Source: Fidelibacterota bacterium
Lineage (GTDB): Bacteria; Fidelibacterota; UBA8477; JABMPR01
Assembly (NCBI GenBank): GCA_021734255.1
Contig: JAIPJM010000002.1
Coordinates: 62,001-126,000, forward strand
Reading direction: 5' to 3'
DNA: 64,000 nt
Made by a program: the position numbers and the translations under genes. Below the pieces are notes generated by a model that worked only from the letters and a program-made list of their open reading frames with translations, was not told the origin of the DNA and ran no database searches. This document shows, piece after piece, positions 9,576-18,051 of this stretch (position 1 is its first letter; the number at the start of each line of letters is the position of its first letter).

Positions 9576-10391
9576 TTACCAGTAGCGCTCCAGATGAATA
9601 TTTCCTGGCGATTTTTTACTGTGTTCCTGATAGCCCTCAGCTTCTAATTTTTCAAGCATAGCGGAAATCATACCCGGGTGTCCGCAAAGAAATATGTGTG
9701 TATCAGTTGGGGATGGACTGAGTCCTGCTCGTTTTTGAATGACATTTCGTTCCCATAGATCCTGGATAAATCCCGTTTCACCACCCCATTTGATGTGTTC
9801 TTCCTCCGGGTCGGTTATCGCTGGGATATAGGTAAAATTATCGCATACAGTCGCGATGGTATTCAGCTCAGACCGGTACCCAAGGTCCCAACTATGGTGA
9901 GCACCATGCACAATGACATATTGCTGACCACGATTGCATGGCAAGGTATCACGAAGCATGCTCATATAAGGAGCCAATCCTGTACCGGTCCCGAGCAACA
10001 GGATGTTCGCCCCATCCTTCACCATATCAAGTGTGAACACCCCGGTGAACTTCGGTGAAAGGAAAAGTTTATCCCCGGGCTTCAATGCAAATAGTCTGGG
10101 AGTTAATTCTCCAGATCTGACCATGGTTATATAAAACTCAATATACTCCTTAACTACCGAAGCTGAAGAAATTGAATAAGCCCTTCGAATGAGCTTTCCT
10201 GAATCTTCCACTGCAGGTTCCGCATCAGAATACTGGTGCCGAGGTGCAGACCCAGGCAAGCCCAGAACCGTGAATTGTCCAGATTTAAAATCAGGTAATT
10301 CCCAATCGTCTGGAACGACCCTGAGGATCATTAGTCCAGGTGAAACCTCTATTTTTTGGGTTACAGTTGCATTTAGCTGGTTCTTACTCAT
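9576..10391 (-). CDS. fpr: Ferredoxin/flavodoxin-NADP reductase (Fpr type)
   Basis: This cytoplasmic flavoenzyme moves electrons between NADPH and ferredoxin or flavodoxin. FAD-binding RAYSISSAS, the NADP motif GTGTGLAPYMSML and LCGHPGMI are all present, and the protein ends in ERYW, matching the aromatic C-terminus typical of the bacterial Fpr subclass. I chose the ATG at 10389-10391 (271 residues, MSKNQLNATV); a TTG five codons upstream also fits but has no better ribosome site. The gene is convergent with the membrane-protein gene and lies 62 bp downstream of the DUF72 gene on the same strand. Confidence 0.92.
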   Translation of the reverse strand: MSKNQLNATVTQKIEVSPGLMILRVVPDDWELPDFKSGQFTVLGLPGSAPRHQYSDAEPAVEDSGKLIRRAYSISSASVVKEYIEFYITMVRSGELTPRLFALKPGDKLFLSPKFTGVFTLDMVKDGANILLLGTGTGLAPYMSMLRDTLPCNRGQQYVIVHGAHHSWDLGYRSELNTIATVCDNFTYIPAITDPEEEHIKWGGETGFIQDLWERNVIQKRAGLSPSPTDTHIFLCGHPGMISAMLEKLEAEGYQEHSKKSPGNIHLERYW

Positions 10392-10453
10392 GCTTATTCC
10401 ATTCAATCCTGTTTTGTTATTGGTTCATTTCCCCGCGTATTTTTGTGCTACTA

Positions 10454-11236
10454 CTACATACTTGGACCAAGGATCTTTTTTAATTGATTGGCGTTCTTGA
10501 TCGCCTGCCCCCTGGCGTGGTTATTAAACGAAATATAAGATATTTTTGCCTGCTTCGCCATTGCTTGGATACGTGGGATCCATGCTTCCAACTCCTCCTG
10601 ACTATATAAATAATCATACCGACTCACATTGTCACCGTTCCACCAATTGTCCTTGTTTCGCCCATGGAAACGGAGATAGGCAATGTCAGACGTCACTGCA
10701 TCAAATTGCGGCATCCCGCCCTCGATATCAGGTGAATCTAACATGGATATTCCCCATTTTCTCCTGGAGAGTTCGGTAAAAACAGAATCCTTTACCCAGG
10801 CTGGATTTCGAAATTCTACAATGAGATCAAGCGCTGATAGATCTTCCAACAATTCTAGAAGGTAACGGCGATTTTCAGGTGAATATTTGAACGAAAAAGG
10901 GAACTGCAGTAATACCGCCACCAGCTTGTTACCGTCTTTCAGGATGGAAACCGCACGGAGGAAATCCTCCCTGGCTGTCTTCGCCTCCAGCCGATCATGA
11001 GTGAGGGATCGGTGCGCCTTTATCACATATTCCAACTGATGATCAAGGAACTTTTCCATTTGCTTTTCCTGGGGCATCCGGTAGTAACTGAAATTCAATT
11101 CACAGAAACCGAAGTGCTTGGAATAATAGTCCAGCCACTGTTCCCTGGAAAGATCCGGTGGATAGAAAATATCCACCCAATCTGGATACGAAAAACCTGA
11201 TGTACCGATCTGAATCTTACTTCTTCTTTTATTCAT
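10454..11236 (-). CDS. DUF72 (YecE-like) TIM-barrel protein
   Basis: The 260-residue protein matches the DUF72 family: it opens with IQIGTSGFSYPDWVDIFYP, contains FCELNFSYYRMP and YVIKAHRSLTHD, then VEFRNPAWV, and ends with YISFNNHARGQAIKNA. These are the conserved strand ends of a TIM-barrel. The biochemical role of the family is not established; sugar- or nucleic-acid-related activity has been guessed from the fold. The length is typical. The ATG is preceded by AGAGG. It may share a transcript with fpr downstream, but nothing in the sequence links the two functions. Confidence 0.88.
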   Translation of the reverse strand: MNKRRSKIQIGTSGFSYPDWVDIFYPPDLSREQWLDYYSKHFGFCELNFSYYRMPQEKQMEKFLDHQLEYVIKAHRSLTHDRLEAKTAREDFLRAVSILKDGNKLVAVLLQFPFSFKYSPENRRYLLELLEDLSALDLIVEFRNPAWVKDSVFTELSRRKWGISMLDSPDIEGGMPQFDAVTSDIAYLRFHGRNKDNWWNGDNVSRYDYLYSQEELEAWIPRIQAMAKQAKISYISFNNHARGQAIKNANQLKKILGPSM

Positions 11237-11570
11237 GCCTCTTGGTCCCAGCGATTACTTTTCCATATAAAAATAACTCTTTTTCTTCCAGGGAACATAT
11301 GAATCAGCAAGCCTTACCCTTTCCCCTACCTCACCTTTTATCAACTTTGACAGGTCCAATATATGGCGTGATTTCACTCACAATACAACGCTCAATATAT
11401 ACTTTAATTAATAGGGGTGGATATTTTCTGCTTGCAATATTGGCTCGCTGTTTAGATTCTATGCTAATGTTGTCGTTCATTCACGACATGCAGCAAAGAG
11501 GTAAAACTTTGCTGGAGGAATGATCAGGGGACCTTCGCCTTATGGCGAACCAAATAAAAATGAGGGACAG
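11237..11570 (+). other. Intergenic leader with two hairpins ahead of the repetitive lipoprotein gene
   Basis: This stretch between divergent genes holds no convincing ORF. Two short hairpins lie just before the next gene: AGCAAAG (11492-11498) pairs with CTTTGCT (11507-11513), and TTCGCC (11534-11539) pairs with GGCGAA (11544-11549). GGAGG at 11514-11518 stands between them, one base from an in-frame ATG at 11520, which is too close for normal initiation. The real start (ATG 11571) has its own GAGGGA site. The arrangement could be a regulated leader. No promoter with good spacing was found. Confidence 0.4.
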
Positions 11571-14567
11571 ATGACCAGAATTTCAATCGCAACAAAGATC
11601 AGACTGACTTTCTTGATCGCTGTGTTGTTCTCCTTCCATGCTTGTGATCTGATGGAAGAACCGAATCTACCGACTTGGACCAACACAGTTGAGTTTCCAC
11701 TTGTAACAGAGAGTGTGACGCTTGAAAGTTTAGAAGACGAAGACAATATCAGTTCGCAACTATATGATTCCACTGGCACCCGCCGGATCTTCGCGTACTC
11801 AGATACGAGTACCATGGATACCCAGAGTGTAGGTGATCAACTTATTTTTGATGACATCACCCAGGCATTTTCTCAGTCAGCTGAGGATGTGACGGTAACC
11901 GGATCAACCATCAATCAATCCAGTGGCTTTGATCCAATTGGTGTCGATCCCATTAATAAAAATATTGTTTCCGCACTGGGCCCCATTGAGCTGTCAGATA
12001 TCCCACCATCCTCAACTGATCCGATTGCACTAAACGAGATCTATCCGGCCATTAACTCTGTACCGGATGGCAACGAAGTCGTGCCCGGTGGAGACCTGGA
12101 TACGGTAAGAACTGAATTCACATTTGATGATTTTCAGTCCGCAACCTTCCTTGGTGGATCATTGGATGTCAATATCATCAATAATATGGTGATCTATTTA
12201 GGAAACGATATCAACATCCAGCTGCAGGAAGTCATTGGAGTTGATACGGTTGACATTGCTGGAGCTGCGCTTCAGTGGACAACACCGGTTGCCCCTTCCA
12301 CCAATGCCATTCAGACCCTGGACTTGACAGGATTAACACTGCCAGGAACAATTATCATCCAGATATCTGGTCAGACGATCGGGTCAGATGGACAAGCTAT
12401 ACAGATCGATAACACTGCGAGAAACTCAAGTTTTGTAATTGATATTTCGGGTTCCAACCTCCAGGTAAGTGAAGCCAACGCTCAAGTACCCTCACAGACA
12501 GTTGATGAATCCGGCACGATCACCATGGCTGCATCATCAAACAAGGTCGAGGAAGCCCTCATTTCTGAAGGTAATCTGAGCATCACAGTTGATAATCAAA
12601 TGGCTGTTGACTCAAAACTCGTTATCTCCATCCCCTCATTGGTTGATGGTGGAGGCGTCACCTTCCTCGACTCCATGGACCTGGCCGCCAGTGTACAGAG
12701 CAGTCAGACCTTTCCCATCGACGGCTACTCAATGGTCATGGATATCAACAACCAGGTTGTCGAATACACCTACCAGGTAAAAACGATCGATACAGGCAGT
12801 AATTATGTCACTTTGTCTCAGACAGATCAGGTTGACGTGACCATAGCTATGCACGGCAATGCGCCTGCCGATCAGATCGTCTTCAGTCAGATCACGGGAC
12901 AGATCGAACCTCAGTCGATCACGGATAATGGTGATATTGATGTCTCCTCTGACTCTAAGATCCTGACTGCTGACATCTCAGCTGGTTCCATTGCTATTAA
13001 CATCGACAACAGGATCAATGAGACTGGAACCTCAGCCGGTCTCCCCGAGATCACGCTGACGATCAACGAATTATTGGATGGCAGTTCCAACCCTCTGACC
13101 GACACCATGGTCCTCCAGCCGAACCCGACGTCCAATACCATGAACTTTGATCTTTCCGATTACACGCTGACCTTTCCAGATACAGCAACACAGGTGCTGA
13201 CCTACACTACTCATGTGACCACCCCTTCAGGTGAGACAGGGACCTACAAGCTGGAAGACTCTATTCTGGTGGATATCAATGTGGCAGACATGGAATTCTC
13301 AAGCGTCACAGGCTTCTTCTCACAGGATGCCATGGTTGACTCCAATGAGATCGTTCTTACTGAAGGTACAAAACTACTTGAAGCTGTGTTTGAAACAGGT
13401 GATCTGCAGTTAACAATGACCAACAACATTGGTGTGGTTGCTGACGTTGAGTTCAAGATCGATGAGTTCAAACATAAGCTCACCGATCAATCCCTGTCCA
13501 CTGCATTTGTACTTCAGGATATAACCACGCCGCAGGTATCCAATATCGATCTTTCTGACTACAATCTGGTTTTCGATACAGCTACACCAGGTGTTGATCA
13601 GGCGATCCATTATACCTCCTCTGTTGCGCTTCCAGATGACCAGGAAATGACCCTGACCTTTGGGGATTCCATCGCCATCGATGTGAACATCACCAACCTG
13701 GCCATGGCAAGTGTCACTGGAATTATCGAACCTGATACACTGACCATCGAGGAATCAGAGCAAGAGATCGCCCTTCCAGACATGGTGGCTGATCTCAAAT
13801 TTGAAAAAGTGAATATTGACATCGATTTTAACAGCAGCTTTGAAATTCCCATCGAGCTGAGTCTGTTCCTCTCGGCAACGAATGAGGATGGTGTGAGTGA
13901 AACGATCGACACGACCTTCAGTCTCACAGCACAGGATGACAGGGTCAGCATTGATGCGGCTCCCCTGCTGAATATTCATCCTGAGGCCATTGTCTCCAGC
14001 GGTATGGCAGTGGTCGGAGATGGTGTGTCTTCTAGCACGATCGCCAAGGGTCAGATGATGGCGCCAGTAATGTACATCAATGTTCCGCTTTCACTGATCA
14101 TTGAAAATCCACCCTCGCTTGCAAGTGATGCTGAAGGTGTGGATTCACCCCTACCTGATGACCAAACCATTAGTCTCGAGGAGGTTACGATCTTCGCCGA
14201 GGCGGTCAACTACTTTGAGTTTGGCGCATCAGTGATCGTGCTGGCAAGTAACGACAGTACGGATCTGGACAGTGTGAGACTTGCTCAAGGCATGGCTCAC
14301 CCAGACACACTTTTCACTCTCGAAATCCTACCCAAGGAAAACGTTGGGATCATGGGAGAGCCTGAGATCAATGAGATTATGCTTTCCTCAGATAAGATGT
14401 CAATTATCGAAGAACGATTTTTTATAAAACCACAGATCTATTTACTGGGACAAGGTAGTGAACCAGCTCGCATGTTCACAACTGACTCCCTCACCCTGAA
14501 ATCCTGGGGTAGGGTTTCCTACACGGTTCACGGAGATCAACTCTTGGAAAAGGAGACCTCACAATGA
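11571..14567 (+). CDS. Large repetitive lipoprotein, four tandem ~137-residue beta-rich units
   Basis: I do not recognise this 998-residue protein. I take the ATG at 11571, where MTRISIATKIRLTFLIAVLF runs into a lipobox-like SFHAC (Cys25) with GAGGGA upstream; a longer frame from 11520 would bury the signal. After an N-terminal region of about 270 residues, a unit recurs at about residues 302, 440, 577 and 714. Each unit opens with S.TG.IEP-type motifs, has a central L.A....G.L.....N segment and a DLSDY.L-type strand, and closes with a V.V.I...... strand. Composition is rich in Asp, Thr and Ser with almost no cysteine, as in surface adhesin-like proteins. Its stop overlaps the start of the barrel gene by 4 bp, so the two are translated together. 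Confidence 0.75.
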   Translation: MTRISIATKIRLTFLIAVLFSFHACDLMEEPNLPTWTNTVEFPLVTESVTLESLEDEDNISSQLYDSTGTRRIFAYSDTSTMDTQSVGDQLIFDDITQAFSQSAEDVTVTGSTINQSSGFDPIGVDPINKNIVSALGPIELSDIPPSSTDPIALNEIYPAINSVPDGNEVVPGGDLDTVRTEFTFDDFQSATFLGGSLDVNIINNMVIYLGNDINIQLQEVIGVDTVDIAGAALQWTTPVAPSTNAIQTLDLTGLTLPGTIIIQISGQTIGSDGQAIQIDNTARNSSFVIDISGSNLQVSEANAQVPSQTVDESGTITMAASSNKVEEALISEGNLSITVDNQMAVDSKLVISIPSLVDGGGVTFLDSMDLAASVQSSQTFPIDGYSMVMDINNQVVEYTYQVKTIDTGSNYVTLSQTDQVDVTIAMHGNAPADQIVFSQITGQIEPQSITDNGDIDVSSDSKILTADISAGSIAINIDNRINETGTSAGLPEITLTINELLDGSSNPLTDTMVLQPNPTSNTMNFDLSDYTLTFPDTATQVLTYTTHVTTPSGETGTYKLEDSILVDINVADMEFSSVTGFFSQDAMVDSNEIVLTEGTKLLEAVFETGDLQLTMTNNIGVVADVEFKIDEFKHKLTDQSLSTAFVLQDITTPQVSNIDLSDYNLVFDTATPGVDQAIHYTSSVALPDDQEMTLTFGDSIAIDVNITNLAMASVTGIIEPDTLTIEESEQEIALPDMVADLKFEKVNIDIDFNSSFEIPIELSLFLSATNEDGVSETIDTTFSLTAQDDRVSIDAAPLLNIHPEAIVSSGMAVVGDGVSSSTIAKGQMMAPVMYINVPLSLIIENPPSLASDAEGVDSPLPDDQTISLEEVTIFAEAVNYFEFGASVIVLASNDSTDLDSVRLAQGMAHPDTLFTLEILPKENVGIMGEPEINEIMLSSDKMSIIEERFFIKPQIYLLGQGSEPARMFTTDSLTLKSWGRVSYTVHGDQLLEKETSQ

Positions 14568-16462
14568 GAATACTCACGAAATTATTGTTGATGTTGAGTC
14601 TGGCTTCTTTCCTTGTTGCACAGATCGATACGACCGCGACGGAGACACCTGTAGCGGATGAGATGAATGCAGATCCTGCGGAAGAGATGACACAGGAAGC
14701 TATCGTTGCTGATACAACAGCGGCCGACAGTCTGCTGGATGAGGAGCTTTCTTCAACGGAAGCCACATCTGAAGAAGTCGAAACGATCATGGCTGATATC
14801 ATTGAGCTGCCTACCCGCGTCATCGGGCTGGTCAGTGATGGTTTTGTCACCTACTGGTCGAACGAGGGACTCGATGCTCTGGGACTTGAACAGTACCTGG
14901 ATATCACCAGGGGCGAACCAGGTCTGGTTGCAGCGCAGGCAAAAGACTGCCTGGATATTGTCTGTAACCTTTTGGCTGCGGATTCGAGTCATGCAGATTT
15001 TGTCTTCGTCACCCCCACAGATTCATCCAATGTTCAGGTGTATGAAATTGCCACCCGCACCACGGTGATCGAAGCACCTGCAGATGAGATCGCATTAGCC
15101 TTTGCTAACTTTTTGGGAGAATCGCCAGCTGAACAAGCGATCGTTGAAGAAGTTGTCACTGAGCAACCAGAAGCGGAGGCTGAGCCCATGGTGCTTGGTC
15201 CCGACCGCTCCCCTTCTTCCAAAATAAGGAATCTTCAATTTAGAAACATGGATGCGTTATTCACCAACCCAGCAAACCTGGGAAGGGATTTTGCATCCAA
15301 AACCGCCTGGAATATTCTACCTGATTTTCGGGTAAATATCCACAATTCCCTGTTAACACCTGGGTGGTATAAGGAATGGTTCACAACAGGAGAGGTGTGG
15401 GATGCTGCCATGAAGCAGGAGTATCTGAGCACCATCACTGATCAGGATCTAACCATCCGTGTTTATCCCGAATTTCAAACGATCCTGGGATTCAGGATCA
15501 AAAACTTTGGGTTTAATGCTTCCACCATTTCCCATCTAAAGGCTACCATACCCGGAAACCTGCTAGGATTGCCTATGCGGGATATCCTATTCGATGATCC
15601 CATTAAAAATGGCGGAATCGAGATTGAGGCTGTTCCACTGGTGGTGAAATCCACTCTCTCATACGCCCAGCCATTAAAAACGGCGTTTGGCGCACTGAAG
15701 GTAGGTGCCAACCTGAATGTGTATGAAGCTGCTGGATACCTGAATGTGGTGAGTGATGAGCTGCGTGTTACCCTGACGGAAGATTCTGTTGAGGTACACG
15801 CCACAGGTGAAGCATGGGTCACAGCCGGTAATGCAGAAAGTATCTTCGAGAATTTTGAAGGTGATGACATTGAGCCATCAGATCTGCTTTCAAACATCAG
15901 TTTTGGTGTAGATGTAGGTGCTGTCCTGGATCTTTATGATCGTTTGGATCAGGAGGTAGAGGTTCATGTCCTGCTGAGAAACCTGGGCGCAAAGTATAAG
16001 TGGTCCAATGTAACGCATGAACTGTGGTCATATGATCTGGTCATGCCGGCAGTCATTGAAGACGGTGATAGCATTGAAGCATACGAAACCGAAGAAACAA
16101 CCCTCATTGCTTCAGATGAAGAGCTCAGCGTGTCAGTACCTATGGTGTTTAGCCTTGGTGCTGTCTACCAGCCATTTTCCCGATTGATCGTAGGTGGCGG
16201 TATTCAGAAGGCATTCACCGATGAATACCAGCTTGGCTACAGCCCTGATCTTCAGATCTCCCTGCAAGGGACCTATTATCTATTCCCCTGGTTTGATATC
16301 AGTTACAGCCTGAAACCAAGATTTGGCGATTCCGCCCACAGCTTCGGAGGCGGATTCCATTTTGGCTTCCTTGACATGGGGATGAGAGTGAGCCTTATTA
16401 ATGGCTTCAATAGTGAAGCGAAAGGATTGGGATTCGGCTTCCACAGCAGTTTGCACTTCTAA
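14564..16462 (+). CDS. Outer-membrane beta-barrel protein, DUF5723-like, with acidic N-terminal extension
   Basis: The 632-residue product has a signal peptide (residues 1-19, cleavage after LVA). Residues 20-75 are very acidic and Ala/Glu/Thr-rich. About 75-180 form a compact alpha/beta-looking segment containing the only two cysteines (CLDIVC). From about residue 220 the protein looks like a transmembrane barrel of the DUF5723/PorV-like type: RNMDALFTNPANLGRDFAS, alternating strands, repeated aromatic-Gly strand ends, and a terminal strand ending HSSLHF with the C-terminal Phe recognised by the BAM machinery. It overlaps the preceding lipoprotein gene by 4 bp and is followed by a terminator, so the two form a bicistronic operon. 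I infer a surface lipoprotein and its barrel partner; the DUF5723 assignment is by eye. Confidence 0.7.
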   Translation: MRILTKLLLMLSLASFLVAQIDTTATETPVADEMNADPAEEMTQEAIVADTTAADSLLDEELSSTEATSEEVETIMADIIELPTRVIGLVSDGFVTYWSNEGLDALGLEQYLDITRGEPGLVAAQAKDCLDIVCNLLAADSSHADFVFVTPTDSSNVQVYEIATRTTVIEAPADEIALAFANFLGESPAEQAIVEEVVTEQPEAEAEPMVLGPDRSPSSKIRNLQFRNMDALFTNPANLGRDFASKTAWNILPDFRVNIHNSLLTPGWYKEWFTTGEVWDAAMKQEYLSTITDQDLTIRVYPEFQTILGFRIKNFGFNASTISHLKATIPGNLLGLPMRDILFDDPIKNGGIEIEAVPLVVKSTLSYAQPLKTAFGALKVGANLNVYEAAGYLNVVSDELRVTLTEDSVEVHATGEAWVTAGNAESIFENFEGDDIEPSDLLSNISFGVDVGAVLDLYDRLDQEVEVHVLLRNLGAKYKWSNVTHELWSYDLVMPAVIEDGDSIEAYETEETTLIASDEELSVSVPMVFSLGAVYQPFSRLIVGGGIQKAFTDEYQLGYSPDLQISLQGTYYLFPWFDISYSLKPRFGDSAHSFGGGFHFGFLDMGMRVSLINGFNSEAKGLGFGFHSSLHF

Positions 16463-16480
16463 GTTAATTTCTGAATAATA

Positions 16481-16514
16481 AAAAAGCCCCGTCGTCTCGA
16501 TGGGGCTTTTTTTT
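16481..16514 (+). terminator. Bidirectional intrinsic terminator
   Basis: AAAAAGCCCC (16481-16490) pairs with GGGGCTTTTT (16502-16511) around an 11-base loop, followed by more T. The A-run on the other side lets it serve the convergent Spy-like gene as well. Confidence 0.9.
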
Positions 16515-16529
16515 GTCGCTTCATAGTTG

Positions 16530-16994
16530 TCAAGGACGATTGCGAGGCTTCCCGGATCTGGGGTTTCGCCTATCCTTCATGAAATCTCTGAGTTCCTGTC
16601 TGAATTTATGTTCAAACCCTATGAATTTCAGCTGTTGCGCTGGGGTAAGATATTTGGGAAGAGACCTTAAGAAGTCCTCCCGCAGATCCTGCATTTCCTG
16701 CTGTTTTGCCAGGAATGTTTTCAGAACTTTATCCATATCCTTCTGGGACAGCTCACCTTTTTCAAGCAGCTCCTCATGCGTTTCGTGAAGTGCCTGCATC
16801 TCATGTTGCATTTTTCTAAGCTCTCGTTCATGAATCTGAAGTGCTGGCAGGAATTGAGTCGTTTGATCCTCAGTTAATTCCAATACTTCTGTCATTTTCC
16901 AGATACGCATAGCTTCCATATTTTGTGGGGGTTGAGCCAGTGACTGAGTCCCTGAGCCAACCAGTAAAATGGTCATCAATAAAATTTTCTGCAT
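16530..16994 (-). CDS. Periplasmic Spy/CpxP-like protein
   Basis: The 154-residue protein has a signal peptide (cleavage after SLAQ or nearby) and then an almost fully helical, charged domain with two LTxxQ-type motifs: LTEDQTTQFL (about residue 40) and LTPAQQLKFI (about 116). This is the pattern of the Spy/CpxP/zinc-resistance superfamily, small periplasmic chaperones and stress sensors. It starts one base after the anti-sigma-like gene, which itself overlaps the ECF sigma gene, so it is probably a target and modulator of that sigma factor. It ends at a shared bidirectional terminator. Confidence 0.8.
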   Translation of the reverse strand: MQKILLMTILLVGSGTQSLAQPPQNMEAMRIWKMTEVLELTEDQTTQFLPALQIHERELRKMQHEMQALHETHEELLEKGELSQKDMDKVLKTFLAKQQEMQDLREDFLRSLPKYLTPAQQLKFIGFEHKFRQELRDFMKDRRNPRSGKPRNRP

Positions 16995-16995
16995 C

Positions 16996-17415
16996 CTATG
17001 CCTCCTTTAAATAGCTGTAAAATGCTTCCATATCTTCGGCACTGAAGAGTTCATCAAGTTCCTCACCATTGGTACGAATGTCCAGATCGGTAACATATTC
17101 AATACTGGCATCGTATAATTCCAGGTCAGACGCCTCCAGCATGTCTTCATCCAGGATGATGGACGATGAACTATACACCCCTGCCATTAGCCATTCATCA
17201 CCTGGGGATAAATACTCTGCATCACTGGTGGGAATGGTAAAATAAAACAGCAGAGCAACCAGCATTACTGCTGGACTCGAATATATGACCCGCCTCCTGT
17301 TTCTTCTGAAACGGATCCGTTTGTTTGTTCCGCGCAGGACAGCATCCACATCCAGTGATGATTCAGGATGCATCCTAGCCTGATCTTCCCCAACCATTTT
17401 TTCAAGCCTATCCAT
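16996..17415 (-). CDS. Putative membrane anti-sigma factor
   Basis: The 139-residue protein has a basic cytoplasmic N-terminus (about residues 1-45, with RIRFRRNRRR), a single membrane helix (about 46-63, YSSPAVMLVALLFYFTI) and an acidic extracytoplasmic part ending FYSYLKEA. No HxxxCxxC zinc motif is present, so it is not a ZAS-type anti-sigma factor. I assign the role from topology and position: its ATG lies 8 bp inside the end of the ECF sigma gene, and a Spy-like periplasmic gene follows one base after its stop. The same N-terminal arrangement is common in anti-sigma proteins of this operon type. Direct homology was not recognised. Confidence 0.6.
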   Translation of the reverse strand: MDRLEKMVGEDQARMHPESSLDVDAVLRGTNKRIRFRRNRRRVIYSSPAVMLVALLFYFTIPTSDAEYLSPGDEWLMAGVYSSSSIILDEDMLEASDLELYDASIEYVTDLDIRTNGEELDELFSAEDMEAFYSYLKEA

Positions 17416-17962
17416 TGTCTCCCACCTGCTCTTTCATATATTTTTCAATTCTTTTCTTACCTTCATGAAAATGTACTTTTGCTGCATTCACGGAACATCC
17501 CACTGCTTCTGATACCTGGGCAAATGGAAGATCTTCATATATCCTTCCGATCACGACTGCTTTTTGCTTTGGTGTCAAGACCTGAAGACTTTGCTCCAAC
17601 AGCTCTGAATAGAAAATATTCTCCGAGTCCTTTTCAGGATCCGAGCCGGATATCAGTGATTTTATATCCTCCACTACAGTATAGCTCCATCGATTTCTAC
17701 GCTTCAGGTGGCTATAGCTCAAGTTGAGGGCTATTTTGAACATCCAGGTCTTGGGACTGGATTGTCCTTTGAACTGATGGCTCTTCTCCCAGACCCTGAC
17801 AAAGGTATCCTGCACGATGTCCTGTGCATCCTCAGCATTGCTCACCATTCGAATGATGAAGTTGTACAATGCTGGAGAGATCTCTCGTACCAAATGGTCG
17901 AATGCTCGGGAGTCCCGCTGCTGTACTCTTTCAAATAGCTCTTTGTCTGAATATTCAACCAT
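17408..17962 (-). CDS. ECF-family RNA polymerase sigma factor
   Basis: The 184-residue protein has sigma region 2 at about residues 20-85 (YNFIIRMVSNAEDAQDIVQD then TFVRVWE, the -10-binding helix, and KTWMFKIALNLSYSHLKRRN) and region 4 at about 125-175 (LTPKQKAVVIGRIYEDLPF, then the helix-turn-helix VSEAVGCSVNAAKVHFHEGK). Regions 1.1 and 3 are absent, as in the RpoE/SigW group. It heads an operon with a membrane anti-sigma-like protein and a Spy-like periplasmic protein, suggesting it responds to envelope stress. I could not identify an autoregulated promoter in the 89 bp upstream. Confidence 0.93.
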   Translation of the reverse strand: MVEYSDKELFERVQQRDSRAFDHLVREISPALYNFIIRMVSNAEDAQDIVQDTFVRVWEKSHQFKGQSSPKTWMFKIALNLSYSHLKRRNRWSYTVVEDIKSLISGSDPEKDSENIFYSELLEQSLQVLTPKQKAVVIGRIYEDLPFAQVSEAVGCSVNAAKVHFHEGKKRIEKYMKEQVGDNG

Positions 17963-18051
17963 TACCGAAGCTTAGATACACGTCTCTCATAAAAGGTTAA
18001 GAGACGCGCTACACTCCTGACCGTATTTATATACACAATTATTTTTGTCGA

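Noticed and set aside
15034-15897. Open frames on the minus strand inside the barrel gene, and similar antisense frames in most genes
   Set aside because: They follow the codon periodicity of the sense gene, are Ser/Arg/Pro-rich and lack ribosome sites or family motifs.
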